DNA of 64,000 bases from Euwallacea fornicatus (GCF_040115645.1 NC_089555.1:496001-560000); one strand, 5' to 3'. Shown: positions 47,759 through 60,300, counted from the stretch's first letter. The notes: generated by a model from the letters alone, not told the origin. Translations and numbers: made by a program.

Positions 47759-48161
47759 TTATTTGCGACTAAATTCGCGTTTTTTACATGCTTTATGAAA
47801 AAAGTCACCTCAATACAACTATCTGCGGCCATTCCTCTTGAGATATTTGAAGTTTAAAGTTCGCTGCATGTCTGAAACAAAAATTTTAAAACGCACATTA
47901 TACAGTGTAAACGAAAAAATCGAAGTATTCAATTAATTTTCAATTCTTATCTCGTTTTTCTCTGACTCCGCCAATTTCTGCAATATTTACTTTGCTGATC
48001 TTTAGGAGCCAATGTGGACTTGTGAAGTTATTTTCAAGGCAGGCGGCGAACGTTAAACCTCGAATACCTCTTAAAAAAACGCCTGTAGGGACTTGTCCGG
48101 GGACACCTTTTTTCTTAAAACAAACAGGAAAATACAAATTCGATCATAAATGAATTTTATA
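47759..48161. other. Spacer between the inverted pair
   Basis: About 400 bp with no gene. A TTATACAGTGTAAACG string near 47,899 could be a further decayed terminus. Confidence 0.4.
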
Positions 48162-48454
48162 CCGGGTGATAAAAAAAGTTTATGCTCCTTTAAGGGGAAT
48201 CCATCTAGCGCGGGCAGCGCCCTCTACAATGTGCAGCGAAAACGTCGAGAGATTCTCATTTCTCGCTCCAAAAACACCCCGGTGACGACACTTTGTTCAA
48301 ATAGTGGCATGGCAGACCGAGTAATAACGTTTCCCCTTTTTAATATTCACTTTGGCGTCCTTTATTTTGAAGAAGGTAAATTGGGTCAAATCGCCACGTT
48401 TTCATCTCCGAAATGTGCAATAAAATTTTGTACAGGCGTTTTAGAGTCACCCTG
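48162..48454 (+). mobile_element. Non-autonomous element, inverted pair copy 2 (293 bp, TA on both sides)
   Basis: The left end is TA then CCGGGTGATAAAAAAAGTTT. The right end is GAGTCACCCTG then TA. The interior contains CTTTAAGG, CAGCGCCCTCTACAATGTGC, GAGATTCTCATTTCTCGC and TTTCCCCTTTTTAAT, shared with copy 1 in reverse orientation. No coding potential. Family name unknown to me. Confidence 0.85.
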
Positions 48455-51400
48455 TATACATAATGACTTGGCCCGTTCGTGCGTGTCGAAGAATTTCCGT
48501 AAAATCTTCGCAGTTTATGTAGCTCCTCATCGTCGGAAGAACTTGGCCAATCCTCACTGGAGGGAGGGATATCCAGGACGTTCGCTTCGCTGACTCTCAG
48601 AATCGCCTCAAGGCGATGTCGACTACCTCAGACGCGGCATAATTGAGCAATCCGGACCTTTATTACGTGCGAAATAGTGGGGTAGACAAAGACCTTTTTA
48701 TATCTGAAATTATCTTCTTGGACAATGGCTGTAGAAGCAGATGGCACGAAAATGCCTTTATCGCTTCGGAACCTGCTCCCTCGATCGTCAGCTACTGACC
48801 ACATAAGTCATTGAAAGCTGAACAATGGTATAATTAAAACCTACGGGTTCTTTGACTCTGCGCACGCTAAAAAAGCACATTACTTTAACATTAAGATCTA
48901 TTAATCAGAAGTGAATGCGAGAACGGCCGAACAAAGTACCTGTCTGCTCAATTGCGTAACAAACAAACAATTATCTTTCGGAATCTACGGCTTGGAAGCC
49001 ATTCCGTATTCTTCTTATAACAGTTTTTAGTTCTACGGCCTATGTTATGTCCATACTGAGCTAGATAGGACTTTGATACCTTTCAGCTTTTGTTGCCTGC
49101 ATGCGGAAGATGCTGCCTCCACTTTTTTTGCCCCACGTTGGAGCCACGGGAACCGGCAGCAAGGAGTTCTCCAATTCGGATTTCGGAGCATTTGCTCCTC
49201 TACTACATCAAAGGATAATTTTTGCCCCCGGGCGACGATGTATATATACAATTCACACAAGTTGATGCCGTAATGGTGATTGAAACTTTCATCTTTAATT
49301 CGCTAGAGGTGAAATTCGCCGGCCACAATAGTGTTGATTGATGCCAGTGAGGCTGAGGCATTCACAAAAATTCCAACTATAATGGGGTTTTGTTCTATCG
49401 GTTAATTTCACGAACAATACAACTTTAAAAGCGATGATGGGGAAGGAGCTATAAGGCTTTAGCTGTAAATCATCAATCAACTGTTCTTATATCTGCGCTA
49501 AACGATGTGTGTTTGAATTGACTCGAATCTCAAATCATTAATATGAGGCAAAAAAAATCTTCTTTAATGAGGCCCAGCGGCCCAAAAAACTTTCTAACAC
49601 CCGACGTTATTGCCATACTTGTCGCTGTCAGTTTTCATTTTACGCGCGTCCGCGCGTCAACGTCAAAACAGTCAACCGATTTGGCTGTCGAAATGGACGA
49701 GCTGCGAGCTGAGAATACGTGCGGAAAATCGCGTTTTTCCGCACGCTGGTCGCAATTGCGAAAAAATCGGACGATTTTAATGAAATTTCGGTAACCGTTT
49801 TCCTGCTCCAACTCCTCCTTGGTCGTCGGTTGGCAACTTGAATTATTAGCCGCCCCTGTCAGGGACTCCCGTTGACACGACAATAATGCAAGACGGACCT
49901 TCCTTCTTGAATTGATTTGATTGATCTTCTCACTAACGGATAGCGCAAAACTGTTGTTGCTCAATTCCCATGAAGGAAAGTCATTTTCAATGAGGCCCAT
50001 CAATCCAAAAGCCTTCTCTAACAATACCCATTATTTGTCGGCATTAGCTGGCCTATTTATAAGCCGTGTTGAGAGTTTGTTTACAAGCGGTGGTACCATG
50101 TACCCTTGCCCGGTTCCCCTCTGGCTCAAAGCCCACCGCGAAACACGCGAGGAGTTAGAGTACAATACCTCGTCATATTTTACGGTTATGGTAGTGCCGA
50201 GTCAAGCACTTTGTGGGCACCATTAGTAACGACCAGCTGAAAAGGCAGACAAATTACGTGAGGTAGTCGAGGAGGTCTTGAATGGTTTTGATTCTAGAAG
50301 AGCGTAATTTTTTTTTGCAACACGGAATTTTATCTGCTTAGGACCGCATCAGCATCGTCCAACAAAAGGACATATCTCACGCTGCGGGTCGTCTTCGGCG
50401 TGGACACGGGACGGCGGAACGCATTCTTGGAAGCTTTTAAGGCGCTAATTTGTTCTTTGTGGTCGCAATTTCGCTTTGTTGGACAGCCAAACATAAATTT
50501 CGCAGCGAAACGTCTTGCGTCAGAAAGATTATGGACACGATAAAACCACTGGCTCATATGCGGCACATACGAATACGCGAGGGCTTATTTTGATTAATAA
50601 GAGAGTCTCGTTTGTAGTAAGAAATTCTTCGCGGATTTTTCGAAATTTTTCCGTATGGAACACCACTTACCTGTTAAGGGAGAAGGCCCGCCACTGAGCT
50701 TATGTTTCCACATCAAGGCGTAAAATCATTGAGGCCGCCTTTGGGTCCCTGGATTTGAGAATCACGCACAACCTGCAATAAAAAATATAAGCAGTTGACA
50801 AATTTAACTTACTTTAACAATGAGAATTAATAAATAGAGCACGGAGAATGCGTTAAGGATCGACGCGGAACCCCATGGACAGTCCAAGAGAATGTAAAAT
50901 CGCTTGCTAACATCGCGGCAGTTCTCACTAAATTTACATAAGAGGTACTCTTCCCCCTCTCCCCACAAACTCCTTGCCACGCTATTTTCTAATTTTATCC
51001 ATAGTTATTAATTTTAAGCTTCAGTGGCGTTCCTTCCATGGCCTCTGGATGGAGGTTTGTAATTAATCAGTACGGAAATGTCCGTTTTCATGGGGTTTTG
51101 GGGCCGTCCCATGTCCATTTTTGAGATTTTTAATGGATTCCACATAAAGCGACACACAGCAAAATTTTATTTATCAGTGCCGGGGTGTTTAGATCCCGTG
51201 GAAAGTTTGATACTGTTGTTGACCGCCCACGCACTTGCGATGGGCACCAACTTGCCCTTGGCCGGCATCAGTCCTTCCTCTGTTTGTTGCTGTTTGATAT
51301 TTATAATTTCCAATTATGGCCTGTAAAAGATCTCTCTTTCCCGCGTCCCTTCACCTGAAACGTTTTTAATAAACCTGCTGAGACGAAGGCAAAAGATTTT

Positions 51401-51888
51401 GCGGGCAAGTAACTTTCCTGATTGTCTCAATTTTCATATGATCAGGCACCATTCCTTCGCGAGGACTCACGTGTCCCATATGTCACACATTTGTTTCTGA
51501 AAGGTTTCATGGACGAAGGCTGAAGGGGAGGAATCCCCTTTCTTGCCGCTTCAACGGTGAGGGGGAGGAGTGCGCTTTTGCAAACGACGTTTTACCCTCG
51601 CTGCATTCCCATCACGTTAAGTCGTACACGCTTCCTTGTTGAGTACTTCTCGCGGCAGGTTAACAAGTATCCACAGCAATGTTACCATCGATATCTTGGG
51701 AAAAAATTTGGACGAAACCGCAAAACGGCGGAGCTGATACATGTACGCACGCACATTCCTGAAGAGACCAATAAAGTAGAAACCCGCATCGCTGGGCTGT
51801 TCAACATCCTCGATCCTTTCTAATTTAGCGCGTTTGCCGTCAACACCATCCCAACATACTTTTAAGTCTCCACGCAATCTAAAGCCGA
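48455..51888. other. Unassigned stretch
   Basis: No gene recognised in 3.4 kb. Open frames of up to 129 codons (49635-50024, minus) have no known motif. Two blocks that both contain AATGAGGCCCA followed by a loosely similar ~40 bp (49,567 and 49,988) are probably coincidental. Confidence 0.35.
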
Positions 51889-52494
51889 ATGGCGAGCCCT
51901 AAGAACTGCCTCTTCCCCTTCGTGCGCTCAATCTGGACCAATTGCGAGGAGCCTCGAGGCTCTCCCGGTCTCCGAACCTGCGTGTCGAGCTTACGACGGC
52001 TTCTCTTCTGCTTTGGAGCTCACTCGTTCGCCCTTGACCTCCTGTGCCTTTGCCATATCCGAAACCTGCGTTTTGGACCGACCTGGTACCCTCCCTCCCC
52101 CGATGCCGCGAAAGCCTCGCCTAACGTTCGCTCTATTTGGCAGACTGCCGCGATGCGACCTGGGAACAATGTGCGGGGGAGGGTCCTCCTGATGCCTGCT
52201 CAGAGCCGTTCTGAAGCAAACGCCCGCGCACCACGCCGCGCCGCGCCAGATCTGTGCTCTGCCGACGTTCGATATGTTGCGCTCGGCGCCGTTCGAGGGG
52301 TGGTACTCCTCCCTTTTCTGCTCGCGAGTTCGCCGGGCAGGGCTCAGGGGGCCGAAAAAGTAACAGACGCGTTCCCAAAGAGCGAACTTGATAATGGCGT
52401 AATTGAGCACGGAGATCGAGCCGTAATAGGCGGGAATGGCTTCCTTGAGGTAATAGTAATCAGATTATTCAATAGCTACTTAAAATTTCATTAA
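51889..52494. other. GC-rich, CpG-rich block open on both strands
   Basis: A 201-codon plus-strand frame (51889-52494) faces a 139-codon minus-strand frame (51991-52410). GC-rich DNA has few stop codons, so both may be chance. On the minus strand the frame can be extended upstream to a CTCAAG/GAAGCC junction (about 52,454), a plausible 3' splice site, after which it reads EAIPAYYGSISVLNYAIIKF. I do not recognise this peptide and saw no matching donor or flanking exon. The block could be an exon, a CpG island or neither. Confidence 0.25.
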
Positions 52495-54563
52495 CTCGCG
52501 TGTAGGACCCTTTGGTTTTATTCTGATTAAGTGGTTAATCTTCTGGTCGAGATTAATTCAGGTTATTTGCGTAAAAAAGAGCTGAAAACAGATGTAACAG
52601 GAAGATATCAAGAAGATTTAGTATTGTTTTTATTTTGCTGAGCTAGGGGGATCGAAAGAATTGCAAGCGGATGCTCGCATTTTTGCCAGCTACAGCAACT
52701 GGTTTTCGATTTTCTTGCCGTAAATTAAAACAGAATTAATGTACGGTTAGGCGGAGTTGATATGATAAGAAAATTGATGCACTTACCTAAATGGGAAAAT
52801 TTTAATAGGCTCTCGTTAGCTTTTTTTTGCATTTTGATGATTACAGACTCTTTATTACGACATCGATATCAATCGCCGGATTATTTGCATTACAAATCAT
52901 TGTCCGGCAGAAAAACAAAAAGTTCGGACGACCGTTAGGTTCGTTTCAATTAATCCAGCCCTACTTTTAAGCCGCCTTTTAAAAGCCCATTAGGCTATTA
53001 ACGAGAGTCCGCTCGCTCTCGTCAAAGCTTTTCTCACAGAACCTCTAAATCATCTTTAACCCGTAAAAGTTATTTTAAACAAATACGTACTTAAAATAGC
53101 AATTCATCAACTTTGTTACAACCCACTTATTAGTTAAAAGTTTCCCGTTTCTTTGGGCTGGCAAGTACGGTAATTGAATTTTCGGCAACGAAAGTTCTGA
53201 TCTGTCAAAATGATTTATTTTCTCTTTGGCACGTCTTCCCTCAGCATTCACAATAGTTTTACATTTACCGTTCGAAATTAAGTGGACCGTTTGACAGGGC
53301 AAGAAGCGGGTCGGACAACCTGCACGGATCGAGTCCCGCCAGCAGCGGATGGTCGAAATTCGAATTTCGATCTTGGGCCTGCATTTCACATTCCGTAAGG
53401 CGCATTTTCGTCGCACGCCCGTGGGTGGCGTTAAATCCGCCGCTGCCGTTTGATTATTGTCTCCACGTTAACGAACGATTTCACAGTTCGCCCTTGTGAC
53501 GTTAACGCCGCCTCACAAAGAGGATTGTCGGACTCTTTTGACCTCAATAAAAGCAAAAATTGACTGGCAAAACTCATCTCGCAATTGATGGTCCTACCTC
53601 GTTCCTTGTATATCGCAGAGGACCGTTACCTCGTACAATCGATTCCACCGGCCGGCTTGACCTGCATGACGTCACTATGACAGCCTTTTCCGGAGGGTCT
53701 TGATCTGTATCTTTAACGGAGAAAACCGAAACCAAACTAGGCCCACACCTCTGCTAGAGGATTTCTTCACACGGTGTACGGGTCGCGGCGTTAGGGACTT
53801 TGGTTCTTTTAATTTTAATCCATTGTTTAGCTACACACAAGACGCAGGTATGTGGTAATAATCCATCATTGAACAACAGATTTTTAAAGATTATTTTGTA
53901 GCGGTCATCATTTATTGAGGCATTGCGAGTGTGTTGCTCGATAATTGCTCGGCTTGATCGATCCCCTTGTGGAGTTTTATCGACGTGTTTTCGCTTCGAA
54001 GACATTCGATTGTAGCACGTCTCCCAAGAAAGATTGGGCTTTCTTTTAGGCCGAAACTCTGACTGTAATTGGGAGGATTTCATTAAAGTTTTTTAAAGGA
54101 TTTACCGGGAAATTGCGAACGAGGCCCAGCCAACAAAAGAAGGACAAATCTGAGATCGATTTAATTTCAATGTGCTCGAATTGGTTTAAGTCCGAAAACC
54201 CACTTGGGAAACGAAACGGTGCGCCGGTTAATTGAGGCTAGAGAAAAAACGGAGTAGAATCTCACTTTGAGGAACTCCTACTCAGGAGCTAATGAGATCG
54301 GCATGATTCTCTCAGCCGAAAGATCAGCGGTGCTTCCAGCACAGAGCATCGAAAGGTTTCCCAATGGGCAAATTTGAACTTTGAACCGGTTCGTCAATGG
54401 CCAGTTAGGGAACCGCAGCTAACAAGCGTTCGTCCAACCAAACTTAATACGTCACCAACAGTCGAACAGGAACCGCTATTTGCACTACCTTCATAGTGAA
54501 CAAAGATATTTTAACCGACGGTTACTCCTGACGATGAGTTACTCCACTTGCAGTTTAGCAGGA
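52495..54563. other. Unassigned stretch
   Basis: No gene recognised. Frames of 113 and 109 codons on the minus strand (53075-53416 and 53754-54083) show no motif I know. Confidence 0.35.
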
Positions 54564-54600
54564 CACTGAAGAACCGGTCCTCAAAACTGGTCCTTCAGTG
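54564..54600. repeat. Short perfect-looking hairpin
   Basis: CACTGAAGAACCGGT (54564-54578) pairs with ACTGGTCCTTCAGTG (54586-54600) across a 7-base loop: 13 of 15 pairs match. It is not flanked by a recognised element end. Confidence 0.75.
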
Positions 54601-57600
54601 TGCAGTTGGGGAGCGACAGTTATCAATTAAGATTCGTTGTTAATTGACCCGAACTAACAGGCTGATGAAGTTAACTACAGTCAGGACGGAGGGCCCTGTG
54701 ACCAATGGTAATATCCGCCTGTAATTTATTTTCTAGTCAGTTTCAGCGGAACGTTGAAGAAACGGTTCTAGATAGCTTAATTCAGGTTAAGCAAATTTCA
54801 TTTGAGACACGATTGATGCAGGAAAATCTCTTGATGATGACAAACTCTTCGACTGAGAAACAAACAAGAAAGGTCCATTCGACGCATCGTCTGAAATTGT
54901 CGTTCATTGAAGACGGAAAAACGACCACAAGACGCACAAAAAACCGGACAATCACATCCCAAGAATTCAACTCGTGTTGAGTAGTAAATAAGTGAAAAAA
55001 AGTTATGAAGTTCCTGTTGACTTCAATCTGTTGATGGTCTGCTTGAGTAACGAACTATCAGGTAAAACACCCGAGATTAGAGAGAGAAGTTTCAGAGAAA
55101 ACGCAGAAAGACAAATTCTCAGGTTAGTTCGAAGCAACAGCAACAAGAGAAGATCTGAGAAGTGAGAAAAGCACAGATTTGAGGTTGGCGCAGTTAAATC
55201 AATTCGAGGTGAGAAATTCACGTTTGGGAAACATGAAAAGTGTACAAATGGAAATTTCTTACTTTGAAAAACTCGTACTGAGACGTCTAACTTTGGCCAC
55301 TTTTTAAATGTTGAATGTCGATATCTAAGAAATCCATGGAGCGGTGGTCCTTAAAAAATTATCCGAAAGTACGTTCGTCCCCATTGTTTCGTGTTGATGA
55401 GGTCACTCGAACCATCATATAATATCTCTCCTGGTTTCTGAGATATTAAGTCTCGTTGACGCGGCAGCGCTTCAGCAGTCAGCACAGGTGCTGCAACCTC
55501 ATTTCCAGATTTCCCGGAGTTCGGTCGATGCATCAAATTTCAATGAAGGATTTCACTTTCCATCTTGCAGAAACAGCAGAGCAACGATCTTAATTTTTGC
55601 GACTTTGACAGAGTCTCCGAAAGAAAGATGCCAAATTTGCGAGACTCTAGGACCCCAGTTAGAGCGTCCGCGATCACCATAGAATCCATATCAGTCTCGA
55701 AATTTGCTTTCGAAAATTACTCGAAAAAAAAATTGTAGAAACCTGTGCGTGGTTCAAAATTGTCACACTCGAGCGGCTGCAGAAAGTGACTTTATAGCCA
55801 TCCTGTCCAAAAATGGACGAGTTTTTCTCCATTTATTCCATATATTGACCTTGACTCGCATTCCAAAGCCTTGATGAATTTTTTTTGCATAATTTCCACA
55901 ATTGTCGGCCTTATTTTGTGGCCATTTATGCCCGATTTAGTGATGGCTCCGTTGGAACGGACATTGGATTGGAATGAGCAAAAAACAGATTTCCTTCCAA
56001 ACTTCCATTTTGTATTTTTCTTCCTTCGTATTCATTGTAACTATCTCTGCGTAAACGTGGACAATTCTAAACCGTTTCGCGTAGAATATAAATCCTTTGC
56101 TAAATTCATTCGTAATAGCCGAACCTAATGGTAATGGAGATTTAAGAGGATCAAACCACCATTCTAATGTGGGTCTTCTCGTGGGCAGTAGCATGCACCT
56201 GATATGAGGGAGCTTCTAGCTCACTTTCTATGTAGTCGTTCATGCTACCTATATTGTCGATACTTCCCCACCGCTCATAGTGGAAATTCAACAATGGGGA
56301 AGTCCAAAATTAACAGGTTCCATTGGAAACTTAAATACTTTCCATAGAAACGATTATCTGACTTTCCATAGATTTTTACACAAAACAATTTGTTTTAAAT
56401 CGAAAATCAGGAAATAACACTGTTTTCACAAGAAGTAACCCATAACCGATAATTATTCCTATGGTGGAATAAAAGTGTTTCCAAACATAATACACCTGAA
56501 CGTGACCGCCAATGTGGTCAACATGACCGCTTCATCATAAAGCTGAAATAATGGGGTATGAAGGGGTACTTCAAGGCTGTTGAAGCTTCAAGGTTGTCAC
56601 CAAGAAATTAACATTATGAGGAGCATATAAAAGGCGGGATTAGGAGTGATCCATGACTATTAACAACTTGCTTTAAAGGGCAACTTGTCGAGAAATTAGA
56701 GGTCTGCAACTGCACCAATGTTCTCACCTATTGACTATAAGACTATTGCGCTGCCCGAAGAACCCAAATTCCAAAGTTATTTCTACGGATAAAAACACCC
56801 GGATGGGTCAATCTTGGACATTGCAACGTCAAATGTTCTAGCTAATTCTGGGATGCAGGATCTTGGGCCTGTCCCACATGCACAAACCGAGCGATATTTA
56901 CGTCTACTTCCCAGACTCACCTCAAAGGTTAAAATCCTCGCAAGATACCCGGCATTAATCAGCCCCCTCACCACACAACTCTTCCCTTAGGAATAAGTTT
57001 ATCTGCCACCAAATGAGTATCGACACTATCGAGTAAAATCATAAAGATCACCGGTCTAAGAATAGCGAGAGGCATCACATAGATCGATCCGTAAACTCCA
57101 ACAACAGTCCATTCATGAGCATTTAAGAGTATCTCGCGTGTTAAGCCGAAGACTTCGCTCCGTGCACTGATCATACACACATGATGGTGAGAATGGACCG
57201 GTGGGGGACACATGAGATCTGTTAAGGTGGTCAAGCGGGTCCGGCATCTATTTATTCTTTCTTAAGGAGGCTTATTAGAAAGGGATGAATCCGCGTGCCC
57301 ACCCAGGGCAGACCGCTGTGACGTAACCGCATGTCCGTTATTAAAAATTGCGTTTCTCCTGCTTTACGCACAAGTGTCTCGGAACAAATTTACATCCAAA
57401 GGAATCGGCTGACATGGCCACTTATCTACGGACTAAAGAATGTCCTTATTCGTATTTAGATTTCCGAGCGAGCCACGGAAGAATGGGTTCTACAGCCACA
57501 AAGGAAGCCGACCGATTTTTCTTGCTCCGAATAAAACAATGATTCAGATAAATCTCATCAACATCGTTAGATCACAGGAAAAATATTATGTACTCTGGTA

Positions 57601-58960
57601 ACACCCCTGCGAGAGCAGTTGAAGGCATCCGAGGGTGGCGCTCCGCAAGGGTTTCGCTTTTACAAAAGCTAAGTCCGCAGCATGGACGGCAACCGTGGCT
57701 TTTCGCAGAATTGGCACCGATAAGGGTGGAAAATTAGTTCTTCGCCTTTCAGAGCGTCTAAAACGCGATTTGACACCCATCCCCCACTTCTTTAGGCCGA
57801 AAAATTGTTTTCAAATTATACACACGCAAACGCACAAGTGCGTTATTACATTATCTAAAGCGATGCATTTCAGGAAAATATGGCTCACTCTGGTCACTTC
57901 CCCGAAAGCAGACTTCACCGTATCTGGGGTGGTACTCTGGAACTGTTTTCTTTTTGCACAATATAATAACTCTTCTTCGTTATCGATAGAGGCCTCCATA
58001 TAGGTTGAAAACATGCAACCGGCAACGTTAAAACTGGAGAATTCCCTAAATCATCACAATGGTTTTTTTCAGGACGATCGTTTCAGGCAGCAGGCAATAA
58101 ACAATATAAAGAGAATAAAGCAGCGGAATACCCGCCATGCTTTATGGCCGTCTTTATCAAGTTTTACGTTTCATTACGATAAATCAGTAACAACGTATGG
58201 CGTGGAATGCATCATACAGGATTTACTGTGGTAAAAGCGGGATGCTTTGGAGGTAACTGTTTTAGATGTGTCCGATTTACCGGCGCGAGATGGCTTTCGG
58301 GCGTGGCCAGATCGTGTTCGTAATTAATAAAATGCGAAAAGGTCATCTCAAAGTTTTACCTTGCGAGACTAAACACGTGAGAAATAGTTCATCAACGTAA
58401 ATTGATTGTGTAAAATCCTTAAAAAAGCTAGAAAATATAACGCAGATCGTCGAAGATCGGACAGGAGTCCTAAATAGATGAGACGATACGGATCATTTGG
58501 ATTACAACCCGTGGGGGATAATCAACCATTGAAAAGGAGCATAGAAGAGCCCTCGGCCTCCTCCCTGCAGTCAATTTACACCCGTGGGCTATAATCTTAA
58601 TCTCGGTCAGGCTGGCACGGTCGGAAGCCTTCGCAATGTCACAAAAATGCAGCTGCATTGTGACGCCCAATTGCGCAGAGCCCGCAAGAAGCGAAAAACG
58701 ACTTTATCCCTTCGTGCATAGCAGAAGGGCGGAGAATAGAATGCCTCCGAAAACGGATATTGCCACCTCTCATTTGGTTTCAGGGAGAACAGTTAGATAT
58801 GAAATTGGTTTGATCGTAACAATGTCACGGCCTCAGCCTTCTGCTGGAGGGGAGCGCCCTCAGGAAGTCGAGGGGACGGCGAAGAAATCGAGGGAATCTT
58901 AATTCTCTCGGACTTCCCCTTATTGTTGCTGGGTTAAAAATGAGTAAACTTATTAACGCA
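54601..58960. other. Long unassigned stretch
   Basis: No gene recognised in 4.4 kb. Frames of up to 122 codons (57635-58003, plus) have no known motif. No terminal repeats or tandem arrays found. Confidence 0.35.
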
Positions 58961-58989
58961 CGAGGATAGTCCCACTAGTACCAAAATGG

Positions 58990-59087
58990 AACACTTCAAG
59001 AAAGAAAAAATGAAAAATATTACGTTATTTTTCAACATAGTCTCTTTTGAGATTAACGCATTTCCCAGCGATGTGCTGTGGCTCCTA
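58990..59087 (-). pseudogene. Mariner family 2 transposase, extreme C-terminus (left of element B)
   Basis: Reverse-complemented, this reads AHRWE, a one-base shift, CVNLKRDYVEK and a TAA stop. It matches the RWEKC...KGDYVEK terminus of mariner transposases and the REKCPGVKGDQVEK of the 37.5 kb copy. It continues the fragment on the far side of element B. Confidence 0.7.
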
Positions 59088-59299
59088 CAGGGTGTTTCAG
59101 AACTGTGCGATCAAACCTTCAGGGATCACTCGGTGCAGCAATAGAAACCATCTGAGCATAAGAATCCGTGTCCGTAAACGTCTCCCCGAGGCGCTACGGC
59201 CTTATGATGCTTTAACACAGTTATGTGTAAATATGTTTTTGTCGAGTTTCAGCACGTTTCATTTTAATTTATTTGTACAATGTAACACTGCAGTTATTG

Positions 59300-59642
59300 T
59301 TCAAAATGGCGTCCTTGAACTTCACCGCACCTGCTTAAACGACCTACGCGGTTTCTGCGGACTTGGCCAAAAATTTGATAATCGTTTTGAACGACTTCAG
59401 ATACCGCAGCGATCCGTGCAGTCAGGTCTTGTTCCGTTTCCACCGGCGTTTCATAAACCAAAGACTTTACATGTCCCCACAGAAAGAAGTCTGAAGGTGT
59501 TAGATCAGGTGACCTAGGAGGCCACGGGACTGAACCACCTCTGTGGTTTCAATGTTTTCCGAACTGACTATCCAAATACTGATCGGCTTGAACAGAAAAG
59601 CGTGCAGACGCACCATCATGTTGCAGTGACATTTGCTGTGCA
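59300..59642 (-). pseudogene. DD41D-type transposase remnant, core 1 of copy B
   Basis: The minus strand reads MSLQHDGASARFSVQADQYL (second catalytic D in HDGA), a stop after FGKH, SVPWPPRSPDLTPSDFFLW (third D), GHVKSLVYETPVETEQDL, TARIAAVSEVV, and in a shifted frame a terminal QGRHFEQ. The WPPRSPDLTPxDFFLWGHVK block is intact. The first catalytic D and the N-terminal DNA-binding part are missing. One stop and at least one frameshift make it inactive. Confidence 0.8.
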
Positions 59643-59753
59643 ACCGTTAATGGAAAGAGTTCAAGGAATTCTGGTTTGAAAATAAAACAGAATAGCTTAA
59701 TAAAATATATTTTTGCATATAATTGCCTTAAAGCGTCCCGAGACTTTAGCGCG

Positions 59754-59943
59754 TTTCATTTACCAAAGACTTTACATGTCCCCACAGAAAGAAATCAAAC
59801 GGTGTTAGATCGGGCGACCCAGGGGGCCGCGGAACTGGACCACCTTTCTCGATCTAGTGTCCTCCGAACCGGCGATCCAAACGCCGACGGGCTTGAACAA
59901 GAACGTGGGCAGGCGCCCCATCATGATGCAGCCACATTTGCTG
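59754..59943 (-). pseudogene. DD41D-type transposase remnant, core 2 of copy B
   Basis: The minus strand reads QMWLHHDGAPAHVLVQARRR, LDRRFGGH, stop, IEKGGPVPRPPGSPDLTPFD, then FFLWGHVKSLVNET. From the D of HDGA to the D of TPFD there are 41 intervening positions (counting the stop as one residue), the DD41D spacing. It ends right after VNET, where it joins the tail of core 1. It is about as diverged from core 1 as the two are from copy A, judged by eye. Confidence 0.8.
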
Positions 59944-60142
59944 CCCATGGGGTGCTTTTAGGAAATTTTGATTCGGAAACAAGTAAAATATATTTTTGCG
60001 CACAACTATTTTAATGGTTAGTAAGGTCCTGGCGCCTTAGGGAGACATACGCGGACACGGGTCGTTGGACTCATATGTCTTCTATTGTCGCACTGAAGGA
60101 TTCCTGGAAGTTTGATCCTGCAGTGCCGAAACGACCTGTTTG

Positions 60143-60300
60143 TTGCAACAATCTTTCACGATCGGCAACAACTTTGGACTCCACCCCTCCGTTGTTGGCA
60201 AATTTCTTTTCGTCGAAAAATTTTTTGAAAATTGAAAATAGTCTGAGGGCGCTAGGTCTGGCGAATAGGGCGGACAGGGAAAAAGTTCGAAATCGCGCTG
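60143..60300 (-). pseudogene. Mariner family 2 transposase, third catalytic region (right of element B)
   Basis: The minus strand reads RDFELFPCPPYSPDLAPSDY, then F, and after a frameshift KKFANNGGVESKVVADRERL and LQQT. PPYSPDLAPSDYF carries the third D of the DD34D triad. The sequence breaks off at the insertion point of element B and resumes at 59,087. Upstream catalytic segments are deleted. Confidence 0.8.

Larger units (their letters stand above)
59088..60138 (-). mobile_element. DD41D-type transposon copy B, with duplicated catalytic core
   Basis: The left end is TA then CAGGGTGTTTCAGAACTGTG. The right end, reverse-complemented, is CAGGTCGTTTCGGCACTGCA, followed by GATCAAAC as on the left. 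It is a sister of copy A (12,792-13,654): terminal, subterminal and transposase regions all align. Inside, ~300 bp starting at 59,446 is repeated from 59,751 in the same orientation, so the element holds two transposase core segments. It inserted into mariner family 2 copy 2; the right flank is TT where TA is expected. Confidence 0.85.

Noticed and set aside
48150..48593. 147-codon plus-strand frame
   Set aside because: It runs through the whole non-autonomous element 48,162-48,454 and across both its ends; the sister copy does not keep the frame.
49556..50052. Apparent repeat around AATGAGGCCCA (49,567 and 49,988)
   Set aside because: Only 11 bases match exactly and the rest aligns poorly; not distinguishable from chance.
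57635..58003. 122-codon plus-strand frame
   Set aside because: Open on the opposite strand too, with no recognisable motif.
59047..59517. 156-codon plus-strand frame
   Set aside because: It is antisense to the transposase remnant of element B; the meaningful reading is on the minus strand.
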